From: Neisseriales bacterium
GTDB lineage: Bacteria; Pseudomonadota; Gammaproteobacteria; Burkholderiales; UBA11063
Assembly: GCA_003538525.1 (NCBI GenBank)
Contig: DPRZ01000227.1
Span: forward strand, 1-6,111
Reading direction: 5' to 3'
Length of the DNA: 6,111 bases
The position numbers were made by a program, and so were the translations under genes. Shown here piece by piece: positions 1 to 6,109 of the stretch (positions are counted from its first letter, which is position 1; each line of letters begins with the position of its first letter). The notes beneath the pieces are model-generated. The model saw nothing but the letters and a program-made list of their open reading frames with translations. It had not been told where the DNA came from and did not search any database.

Positions 1-1264
<1,264 letters not shown>

Positions 1265-1289
1265 CTATTTGGATGGTTTTTAACGCTTG

Positions 1290-1319
1290 ATTTTAGCACC
1301 AATAGCACTTTAATGTCAG
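1290..1319 (-). promoter_or_regulatory. Probable purA promoter (minus strand)
   Basis: Read on the minus strand there is CTGACA (1319-1314), an 18-nt spacer and TAAAAT (1295-1290). A TG lies one base before the -10 box, forming an extended -10 (TGCTAAAAT). Transcription would begin near 1283, leaving a leader of about 30 nt before the purA ATG, with its Shine-Dalgarno inside. No PurR-like operator was recognised. The call rests on consensus match and position only. Confidence 0.6.
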
Positions 1320-1449
1320 CAATATTTTTTTAGGCTAAATTTTGGTGCGAGTGTTCAGTTGTATTCATTCTTAATTTTTACTAATCATGCAGAAAAGAAT
1401 TACAAAGAAAGATAAATAATTGTATAAAATTACATTCAAAATATTTGCT

Positions 1450-1471
1450 GGTAATTCAAGTTAGAATTACC
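1450..1471. promoter_or_regulatory. Perfect 8-6-8 palindrome, candidate operator of the metal operon
   Basis: GGTAATTC (1450-1457) and GAATTACC (1464-1471) are exact inverted repeats separated by the 6-nt spacer AAGTTA. The right arm abuts the proposed -35 box at 1472, a placement typical of a repressor or activator site. A further direct copy of GAATTAC lies at 1398-1404, and AATTAC occurs at 1428-1433. The sequence does not match the E. coli NikR site (GTATGA-N16-TCATAC) or the classical Fur box, so the regulator is unknown. Its link to metal control is inferred from position. Confidence 0.5.
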
Positions 1472-1501
1472 TTGACTAGAACATGGCTTTAGTGTTACAA
1501 T
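1472..1501 (+). promoter_or_regulatory. Probable promoter of the cbiM-cooT operon
   Basis: TTGACT (1472-1477) and TACAAT (1496-1501) are separated by 18 nt, and TG at 1493-1494 makes an extended -10 (TGTTACAAT). Each hexamer is one base off the sigma-70 consensus. Transcription would start near 1508, giving an untranslated leader of about 140 nt before cbiM. The perfect palindrome directly upstream suggests regulated use. Confidence 0.7.
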
Positions 1502-1516
1502 TTGCGCCGTAAAACT

Positions 1517-1567
1517 ATGAAAGTTATTACACTGGCAGATTTAAATTTTTTGTCAAATATCCCATGA
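1517..1567 (+). CDS. Possible 16-codon leader ORF
   Basis: ATG at 1517 opens a short frame encoding MKVITLADLNFLSNIP and stops at TGA 1565-1567. It begins only about 9 nt after the inferred transcription start, so there is no room for a Shine-Dalgarno and any translation would be close to leaderless. The peptide ends in Pro-stop, a context known to slow termination in regulatory leader peptides such as TnaC. It has no run of Cys or His that would suggest metal binding. Chance occurrence is quite possible, and nothing in the codons proves translation. Confidence 0.2.
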   Translation: MKVITLADLNFLSNIP

Positions 1568-1580
1568 AGGGGTTTATGTG

Positions 1581-1619
1581 ATCTAGAGCTATTCCAAATA
1601 AGTTTATTTAGCTCTGGGT
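1581..1619 (+). promoter_or_regulatory. Stem-loop in the cbiM leader
   Basis: Bases 1581-1590 (ATCTAGAGCT) pair with 1610-1619 (AGCTCTGGGT) as 10 pairs, two of them G-U. After a 5-nt bulge (1591-1595), AAATA (1596-1600) pairs with TATTT (1605-1609) around the loop AGTT. The element ends about 20 nt before the cbiM Shine-Dalgarno. No U-run follows, so it is not an intrinsic terminator. It may influence translation or RNA stability. The structure was folded by eye without an energy calculation. Confidence 0.4.
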
Positions 1620-1649
1620 GTTAGTTATAAATCTTTTGAAGGGTTCACA

Positions 1650-2684
1650 ATGCATCTTCCTGATGGTTACCTTAGTCCTGAAACTACGCTGCCTGCATTA
1701 GCTGTAATGTTAGTGGTGTGGTATATCTCATTCAAAAAAATTCAATTAATTCATAATCAAGCCTTAATCCCAAGCATTGCGCTATGTGCCGCATTTTCTT
1801 TTATTCTGATGATGTTTAATATTCCTGTCGTCGGCGGAAGTTCAGCGCATGCGGTTGGCGCGGTATTAGTTGCGATTCTGGTTGGTCCGTGGGCTGCGGT
1901 GTTGGCGGTATCCACGACGTTAATTATCCAAGCATTTCTTTTCGGTGATGGCGGAATATTAGCCATTGGTGTGAATTGCCTGAATATGGCGGTGATTATG
2001 CCATTTAGCGGTTACGCGATTTATCGTTTAATTTCGGGTAAAGCTACACTTGGTTCTAAGCGTAATTCGGTTGCGGTTTTTGTTGCGGCGTATATTGGTA
2101 TCAATTTAGCTGGCTTAGCCGCTGGAATTGAAATGGGAATTCAACCGCTTTTCTTTAAAGCCGCAAACGGTGCACCATTGTATGGATTTTATTCGCTTGC
2201 CGTTGCAGTACCAGCGATGTTATTTACGCATAGTTTATTTGCAGGCCCCTTAGAAGGCGTGATTTCAGTCTTGGCACTGGGGTATGTGGTTAAGTTTGCA
2301 CCTCACTTAGTGGTCCGTGAAGCGCAACGTAACATAGATAATTTAAATTCCCAAGGCTGGTTGGCAAAAAATAAAGCCGTACTAGCGGTTTTTATTGGTG
2401 CGATAATTTTATCACCATTGGGATTACTGACTTCAGGCACGGCTTATGGAGAATGGGCGCCTCAGGAAGTAAAACAATTGATTGGTTATATACCAGCTGG
2501 TATGGCGCAGCATGCCGATAAATGGCACGCACTGATGCCAGATTATTCGTTACCCAAATTTGGCGCTGGCTTTATGTCACAATCGATGGGCTATGTTTTA
2601 TCCGCATTAGTTGGCATCCTAGTTATTTCTGCTCTGATCTTGTTATCGGCTAAATTAACCCGTCGTCTTGAAAATCGTAATTAA
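1650..2684 (+). CDS. cbiM: CbiM/NikM-type substrate-binding protein of an ECF nickel/cobalt importer, with fused C-terminal module
   Basis: Integral inner-membrane protein that captures Ni2+ or Co2+ for a group I ECF transporter. The N-terminus MHLPDGYLSP carries the family's metal site: in the crystallised NikM protein the metal is held by Met1, His2 and His67, and here GGSSAHAVG places a histidine at exactly residue 67. Hydrophobic segments lie at about 12-28, 41-58, 66-98, 103-127, 141-163, 176-195 and 201-216. The family motif resembling FGDGGILAIGVNCLNMAV is at 98-115. At 344 residues it is far longer than a simple ~220-residue CbiM. A linker (221-241) leads to a membrane segment (243-262), a loop with W269, H288, W292, H293 and PDY (297-299), and a last membrane segment (312-334). 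This two-helix-plus-loop module probably stands in for the separate CbiN/NikN subunit, and no such gene is present here. Shine-Dalgarno GAAGGG lies 6 nt upstream of ATG. Nickel is favoured over cobalt only because of the downstream cooT. Confidence 0.93.
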   Translation: MHLPDGYLSPETTLPALAVMLVVWYISFKKIQLIHNQALIPSIALCAAFSFILMMFNIPVVGGSSAHAVGAVLVAILVGPWAAVLAVSTTLIIQAFLFGDGGILAIGVNCLNMAVIMPFSGYAIYRLISGKATLGSKRNSVAVFVAAYIGINLAGLAAGIEMGIQPLFFKAANGAPLYGFYSLAVAVPAMLFTHSLFAGPLEGVISVLALGYVVKFAPHLVVREAQRNIDNLNSQGWLAKNKAVLAVFIGAIILSPLGLLTSGTAYGEWAPQEVKQLIGYIPAGMAQHADKWHALMPDYSLPKFGAGFMSQSMGYVLSALVGILVISALILLSAKLTRRLENRN

Positions 2685-3604
2685 TGTGTCAGCATGATAG
2701 CATTCCCAGTTGGTTATTAAAACCAGCGCAGAATTTACCGATTAAATCCTCTAATCGGTTGAATTTTTTACGTAAAACAATCCAACATATAAGCGCAATT
2801 TTTAGTAACGAGCTGTATTTATCACTCGAAGCGAATAAAGCGGGGTTTTTACAGCAAATTGATCCACGCTGTAAATTTATAGTGTTATTAAGCTTTATCT
2901 TGATAACTAATTTTGCGCAGAGTTTTGGATTACTTGGGATTTTATTTATTATTAGTTGTCTATATGCTAAATTGAGTAAAATTCTAATTTGGCGATTGGT
3001 TAAACGCGTGTGGCTGGTGATTCCTCTCTTTCTCTTAATTTGTTCTATTCCCGCCCTGTTTAATCAGGTCGTGGTGGGTAAAGAATTAGTCGTTGTATTA
3101 GCTGCCAATCCACTGCGGAGTATTTTCCCCAATGGTCTTTACATTAGCGATAATGGTGCTCAAACTGTTGGCTTACTTTTTTTACGCAGTGGAATTAGTT
3201 TGTCTTTTGCCTATGTGTTAATGGTAACAACTCCTTGGCATGATTTAACTAAAGGTCTGTCATTGCTGAAAGTTCCAGTCGGTTTTATTCTGATTTTGGA
3301 GATGACCTACCGCTATATTTTTTTATTATCTAATTTGGCGCTACAAATGAGCGAAGCACGCTTTTTACGTAGTATTGGCAAACTGTCCCATCGTGAAAAT
3401 CGACGTTTTTTGGGGCATGCCATCGCATTATTATTTATTAAAGCCAATTATTTGGCAACTGAGATATTTTCTGCTATGCGTTTGCGCGGTTATACCCATA
3501 AGGTAGTAAGCTTAAAAACCTTACGGCTGCGTGTTACGGATTGGGTTTTTTTAGTTAATAATTTGCTGATTTTAATTGTGTTATTTATTCTGACGCGAGG
3601 TTAA
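2684..3604 (+). CDS. cbiQ: CbiQ, energy-coupling transmembrane (EcfT) subunit
   Basis: Membrane scaffold that couples ATP hydrolysis by CbiO to the motion of CbiM. Family marks are QQIDPRCKF at 57-65, EMTYRYIFLL at 206-215, and the two cytoplasmic coupling motifs SEARFLR (223-229) and SAMRLRGY (263-270), whose Ala/Arg residues insert into grooves of the ATPase. Hydrophobic stretches lie at about 64-94, 109-127, 162-182, 197-218, 243-255 and 286-304. At 306 residues it is longer than the usual ~230-270. The excess is a hydrophilic N-terminus of about 45 residues before the conserved core, for which no function is recognised. The ATG shares its A with the cbiM stop (TAATG), and no clear Shine-Dalgarno precedes it, so translation is probably coupled to cbiM. 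A shorter start cannot be excluded. Confidence 0.92.
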   Translation: MCQHDSIPSWLLKPAQNLPIKSSNRLNFLRKTIQHISAIFSNELYLSLEANKAGFLQQIDPRCKFIVLLSFILITNFAQSFGLLGILFIISCLYAKLSKILIWRLVKRVWLVIPLFLLICSIPALFNQVVVGKELVVVLAANPLRSIFPNGLYISDNGAQTVGLLFLRSGISLSFAYVLMVTTPWHDLTKGLSLLKVPVGFILILEMTYRYIFLLSNLALQMSEARFLRSIGKLSHRENRRFLGHAIALLFIKANYLATEIFSAMRLRGYTHKVVSLKTLRLRVTDWVFLVNNLLILIVLFILTRG

Positions 3605-3609
3605 TTATT
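3597..3609 (+). promoter_or_regulatory. Shine-Dalgarno and probable ATT start codon of cbiO
   Basis: GAGGT (3597-3601) is complementary to the end of 16S rRNA and lies 5 nt before ATT at 3607-3609. The cbiQ stop TAA (3602-3604) sits between the two, an arrangement suited to termination and re-initiation. In this frame there is no ATG, GTG or TTG between the upstream stop at 3559-3561 and TTG at 3634. ATT at 3604 is also in frame but only 2 nt from the Shine-Dalgarno. Confidence 0.5.
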
Positions 3610-4356
3610 TCACATCATCAAGAAGTTTTTCGCTTGGCAAATGTAGAGTTTGCTTATGAGCTGGGTGAGCCTACTTTACGGCAAATTAATTTGAGCATTT
3701 CGGCTGGTGAAGCAGTTAGCATATTGGGGGCGAATGGTTGCGGTAAGTCAACCTTACTTAAAATATTAGCGGGTTTAATTTCGCCCAATGCAGGGAGCTT
3801 TTTTGCGTTTGCTGAGGAAGTTAATCGTAAAAACTTAGCTACAGATGCTTTTGCTAAACGCTATCATCAGCAAATTGGCTTTATCTTTCAGGATTCAGAC
3901 GTTCAATTATTCTGTAATAGCGTGCGTGAAGAACTGGCTTTTGGTTTATTGCAGTTAGATTACTCGCTGGAGGAGATAAATTACCGCATTGAGGATATTG
4001 TTAAATTATTGGGGATCGAAAGTTTAATTAATAAAGTGCCGTATAAACTTAGCGGCGGTGAAAAGAAAAAAGTTGCGATTGCGGCAGTTTTATTACTTAA
4101 TCCGCAAGTGCTAATTTTGGATGAGCCAACTAATGCCTTGGATCCAAAAACGCAGCATTGGTTAGTTGAATTACTCAAGCAGTTAAATGCTGCTGGCAAA
4201 ACGTTAATCATTACCACGCATAATTTACATTTGGTTGAGCAATTAACCACGCGCGGAATTTTATTTAATGAACAACATCAAATTGTGGCAGATTTACCGA
4301 TTGTAGAATTATTAGCCGAGCAAGAATTGTTACGGCAAGTAAATTTAATTTTTTAG
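3607..4356 (+). CDS. cbiO: CbiO, ATPase subunit of the ECF nickel/cobalt importer
   Basis: Cytoplasmic ABC ATPase that powers metal import; one copy is present, so it probably acts as a homodimer. From the ATT start the protein has 249 residues, and all motifs are intact: Walker A GANGCGKST (41-49), Q-loop Gln95 in FQDSDVQLF, signature LSGGEKKK (148-155), Walker B LILDEP (169-174), D-loop ALD and switch His205. DSDVQLF after the Q-loop is typical of ECF/CbiO ATPases. The start is uncertain. The first conventional codon is TTG at 3634 (240 residues, MANVEFAY), with only a weak AAGAAG upstream. That start would remove VFRL, which reads as the first part of the N-terminal beta strand before NVEFAY. 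ATT at 3607 restores it and has GAGGT at good spacing. The gene begins 2 nt after the cbiQ stop with this start, or 29 nt with TTG. Confidence 0.92.
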   Translation: MSHHQEVFRLANVEFAYELGEPTLRQINLSISAGEAVSILGANGCGKSTLLKILAGLISPNAGSFFAFAEEVNRKNLATDAFAKRYHQQIGFIFQDSDVQLFCNSVREELAFGLLQLDYSLEEINYRIEDIVKLLGIESLINKVPYKLSGGEKKKVAIAAVLLLNPQVLILDEPTNALDPKTQHWLVELLKQLNAAGKTLIITTHNLHLVEQLTTRGILFNEQHQIVADLPIVELLAEQELLRQVNLIF

Positions 4357-4366
4357 AAATTTTAAT

Positions 4367-4792
4367 ATGCAAATTGCAGTAATTGATGGTCAAGGTGGTG
4401 GAATTGGGAGTGCCTTGATCGCCAAAATTCGCAGTGAATTTGGCAATGAATTAGATATTTTAGCACTGGGAACCAATGCCTTAGCCACCGCGGCGATGCT
4501 TAAAGCTGGCGCCAATCAAGGTGCAACAGGTGAAAATGCGATTCGAGTCAATGCGCCAAAAGTTGCGGTTATTTTTGGGAGCCTAAGTATTGTGATTAGC
4601 GATGCTTTATTGGGCGAGCTAACTGGAGTAATGGCAAATGCAATTATTGAGAGCCAGGCACCTAAAATTTTGCTGCAACCCAATCGTTATAACATCCATC
4701 TTGCGGGTTGTGAATCGCAACCCTTACCATATCACATTGCTGCGGCAATTGAACAATTCAAACAACTTTTAGGAGTGTTAAAACATGTGTGA
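4367..4792 (+). CDS. DUF3842 family protein, function unknown
   Basis: A 141-residue soluble protein without signal peptide or membrane segment. The N-terminus MQIAVIDGQGGGIG (1-14) is a beta strand followed by a glycine-rich turn resembling a Rossmann-type nucleotide-binding loop, and the family is recognised mainly from this start. ALGTNALATAAMLKAGA (33-49) and GATGENAI (52-59) follow. A hydrophobic strand ending in a turn, VAVIFGSLS, covers 66-74. His111 and Cys115 near the C-terminus could bind metal or be catalytic, but this is speculation. It begins 10 nt after cbiO without an evident Shine-Dalgarno, and its stop overlaps the cooT start by 8 nt, so both are probably translated in linked fashion. 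The position between a metal importer and a CooT-like protein suggests work on the same metal. The biochemical role is unknown. The family assignment is from memory of its pattern, not from a search. Confidence 0.75.
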   Translation: MQIAVIDGQGGGIGSALIAKIRSEFGNELDILALGTNALATAAMLKAGANQGATGENAIRVNAPKVAVIFGSLSIVISDALLGELTGVMANAIIESQAPKILLQPNRYNIHLAGCESQPLPYHIAAAIEQFKQLLGVLKHV

Positions 4793-4979
4793 AGCGAATG
4801 TTTATTTATTGAATAAAGAAACTAATCAATGCGAACTTTTGCTTGAAGCAGTCGATAAACTAGTTCCGCAAGCCAATGGCATCTATTTGGAAAATATTTT
4901 TGGTGAGCGCCGTTTGGTAAATGCCTACATTTCATCGATGGAATTAGTTCAACACAAAATTATTTTAGCTCAGGTTTAA
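4785..4979 (+). CDS. cooT: CooT family nickel-binding protein
   Basis: A 64-residue cytoplasmic protein starting Met-Cys-Glu-Ala-Asn-Val-Tyr-Leu. In Rhodospirillum rubrum, CooT is a small homodimer that binds one Ni2+ per dimer through Cys2 and helps nickel insertion into carbon monoxide dehydrogenase. Here Cys2 is present, and alternating hydrophobic residues through VYLL, CELLLEAV, GIYLENIF and KIILAQV fit the small beta-rich fold. A second cysteine (Cys16) is not a known ligand. AGGAG (4771-4775) lies 9 nt before the ATG, the clearest ribosome site in the operon apart from that of cbiM, so high output is likely. The start overlaps the end of the DUF3842 gene by 8 nt in another frame. No CODH, hydrogenase or urease gene is in the window, so the nickel enzyme it serves is not visible. 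Proteins of this family are sometimes mislabelled as RNA-binding. Confidence 0.8.
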   Translation: MCEANVYLLNKETNQCELLLEAVDKLVPQANGIYLENIFGERRLVNAYISSMELVQHKIILAQV

Positions 4980-5023
4980 TTAGCTGATTATGTTGCACGG
5001 CATAAATGCAGACAAGTGCTGTA

Positions 5024-5047
5024 GTTAAATTATCTGTTATAATTAAC
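5024..5047. promoter_or_regulatory. Imperfect palindrome overlapping the sugar-kinase promoter
   Basis: GTTAAATTAT (5024-5033) and ATAATTAAC (5039-5047) are inverted repeats apart from one extra A in the left arm. The outer GTTAA and TTAAC are exact. The element covers the -10 box, where a repressor could block transcription. AT-rich sequence makes chance symmetry fairly likely, and no regulator family is recognised. Confidence 0.25.
5035..5043 (+). promoter_or_regulatory. Extended -10 promoter of the sugar-kinase gene
   Basis: TGTTATAAT is a perfect -10 hexamer (TATAAT, 5038-5043) with the TG of an extended -10 one base upstream. No good -35 box lies 16-18 nt further up, which extended -10 promoters can tolerate. 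Transcription would start near 5050, about 25 nt before the ATG at 5076. It makes the kinase a separate unit from the metal operon, although no intrinsic terminator is visible after cooT. Confidence 0.6.
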
Positions 5048-5075
5048 CATTATTTTTAATCAAAGTTTGATAATC

Positions 5076-6005
5076 ATGAGAAAAATATTTTGCATTGGTG
5101 AGCTTTTAGTCGACTGTATGGGGCAACCTGGTGTTAGCTTGGCAAAAAGTTCCCACTTTACCAAATTAGCTGGTGGAGCACCCGCAAATGTAAGTGCGGC
5201 GGTGGCTAAACTGGGTGGACAAGCTTATTTTATGGGGCAAGTTGGTGATGATGGCTTTGGTGAATTTTTAGTCGCTAGTTTGCATGAACTTGGCATCAAT
5301 ACTTCGCTGATTAAACGCGGTGGTAGAACAACCTTAGCCTTTGTTGCTGTTGATCGTTTTGGTGAACGAGATTTTGAATTTTACCGCGGTAGTGATGGTG
5401 ATTATCGACTTGGTGATGTAGAATTAAGTTGTATTGAGCGCGATGATATTGTGCATTTTGGATCAGCCACGGCACTATTGGGCGGTGAATTACGCAGCAG
5501 TTATTTGCAATTATTGGAGTTAGCCGATAGTAATGCTAATTTTATTAGTTTTGATCCTAATTATCGTGAAGATTTAGTTAAACCTGAGATGCTGGAAGAC
5601 TACATTAATGATTGCAAAACATTTGTGGCTTTGGCAAGTTTAGTTAAAGTTAGTGAAATTGAAGCACAATTAATTAGCGGTGAAGATGATCTAAGTTTGG
5701 CAGCCGCATACTTACGTCACGTTGGTGCCAAAACCGTAGTGATTACCATGGGGGAAAAAGGTACTTTATTAGCTAATGCTGAGGGAACGCGGGTTATTCC
5801 ATCGCGCAAAGTGCAACAAGTCGATAGTACTGGTGCTGGCGATGCCTTTATGGGTGGTTTACTTTTTAAAATTGCACAACATCCAGAACCCAACTGGGAT
5901 GCGTTTGTCGCCTTTGCCAATTTAATTGGTGCGTTTAGCTGTACTAGTTATGGTGCGATTAAATCTTTACCAACCATGCGCCAATTTTTGGAATTTGTTA
6001 GTTAG
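5076..6005 (+). CDS. PfkB-family carbohydrate kinase, probable fructokinase
   Basis: Cytoplasmic ATP-dependent sugar kinase of the ribokinase/PfkB fold, most likely making fructose 6-phosphate from fructose. From ATG 5076 it has 309 residues, the normal family length. The sugar-binding start IGELLVD is at 7-13, and signature 1, GGAPANV, at 33-39. SFDPNYRED in mid-protein is characteristic of bacterial fructokinases (ScrK/CscK type). VVITMGEKG is the strand before the nucleotide site. Signature 2, DSTGAGDAF, spans 250-258 with catalytic base Asp256 and the anion hole GAG. YGAIKSLPT near the end is also fructokinase-like. A TTG at 5067 would add three residues (MII) but has no ribosome site; the ATG gives a typical MRKIFCIGE start, although its own Shine-Dalgarno is weak (AAAG at 5062-5065). 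It has its own promoter and terminator and no visible functional tie to the metal genes. Other sugars (for example 2-keto-3-deoxygluconate) are less likely but cannot be excluded. Confidence 0.88.
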   Translation: MRKIFCIGELLVDCMGQPGVSLAKSSHFTKLAGGAPANVSAAVAKLGGQAYFMGQVGDDGFGEFLVASLHELGINTSLIKRGGRTTLAFVAVDRFGERDFEFYRGSDGDYRLGDVELSCIERDDIVHFGSATALLGGELRSSYLQLLELADSNANFISFDPNYREDLVKPEMLEDYINDCKTFVALASLVKVSEIEAQLISGEDDLSLAAAYLRHVGAKTVVITMGEKGTLLANAEGTRVIPSRKVQQVDSTGAGDAFMGGLLFKIAQHPEPNWDAFVAFANLIGAFSCTSYGAIKSLPTMRQFLEFVS

Positions 6006-6075
6006 TCTAAGCAGTTAATGACAAATTATTGTTGGCTAAAATATAATTGTAATAATTTTATTTTATTGAAGTATA

Positions 6076-6109
6076 AGAGTTCTTAATCTATTAAGGGCTC
6101 TAATTTTTT
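6076..6109 (+). terminator. Intrinsic terminator after the sugar kinase
   Basis: AGAGTTCTTAA (6076-6086) pairs with TTAAGGGCTCT (6091-6101) over 11 pairs, two of them G-U, around the loop TCTA, followed by AA and six T residues (6104-6109). It lies about 70 nt beyond the kinase stop. The opposite strand has no T-run after the stem, so it serves only plus-strand transcription. Confidence 0.85.

Larger units (their letters stand above)
1508..1649 (+). other. Long 5' leader of the cbiM operon
   Basis: About 140 nt lie between the inferred transcription start and the cbiM ATG. In order they hold a possible 16-codon ORF (1517-1567), a purine-rich AAGGGG (1567-1572), a start codon followed directly by a stop (ATGTGA, 1576-1581), a stem-loop (1581-1619) and the cbiM Shine-Dalgarno GAAGGG (1638-1643). 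The conserved boxes of the cobalamin riboswitch were not recognised, and nothing resembling the NiCo riboswitch was seen. Whether the leader regulates anything is unknown. Confidence 0.45.

Noticed and set aside
1387..1419. Ten-codon frame beginning ATG CAG AAA in the intergenic region
   Set aside because: It lies upstream of the proposed promoter, has no ribosome site and is lysine-rich as expected of random AT-rich DNA.
1400..1430. Second plus-strand promoter with -10 TATAAA (1423-1428)
   Set aside because: Its -35 candidate TTACAA matches only 3 of 6 consensus bases; the promoter at 1472-1501 is much better. It could still be a minor start.
1508..1649. Cobalamin or NiCo riboswitch ahead of cbiM
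   Set aside because: The conserved boxes of these classes were not recognised, and the leader is shorter than a typical cobalamin riboswitch.
1757..1966. Minus-strand open frame of 69 codons inside cbiM
   Set aside because: It lies wholly within cbiM, has low-complexity composition and no family resemblance; it is an antisense shadow of the coding sequence.
3981..4250. Minus-strand open frame of 89 codons inside cbiO
   Set aside because: It is antisense to the ATPase signature and Walker B region, Ser/Cys-rich by mirror of that coding sequence, with no independent signal.
5190..5200. Sequence resembling the Haemophilus DNA-uptake core (AAGTGCGGC)
   Set aside because: It is one base off the core, occurs within the PfkB coding sequence, and no other copy was noticed in the window.
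5717..5920. Minus-strand open frame of 67 codons inside the sugar kinase
   Set aside because: It is antisense to the PfkB signature 2 region and resembles no protein.
6023..6058. Inverted repeat AAATTATT/AATAATTT after the kinase gene
   Set aside because: It is composed only of A and T with a 20-nt loop; the real terminator lies just downstream at 6076-6109.
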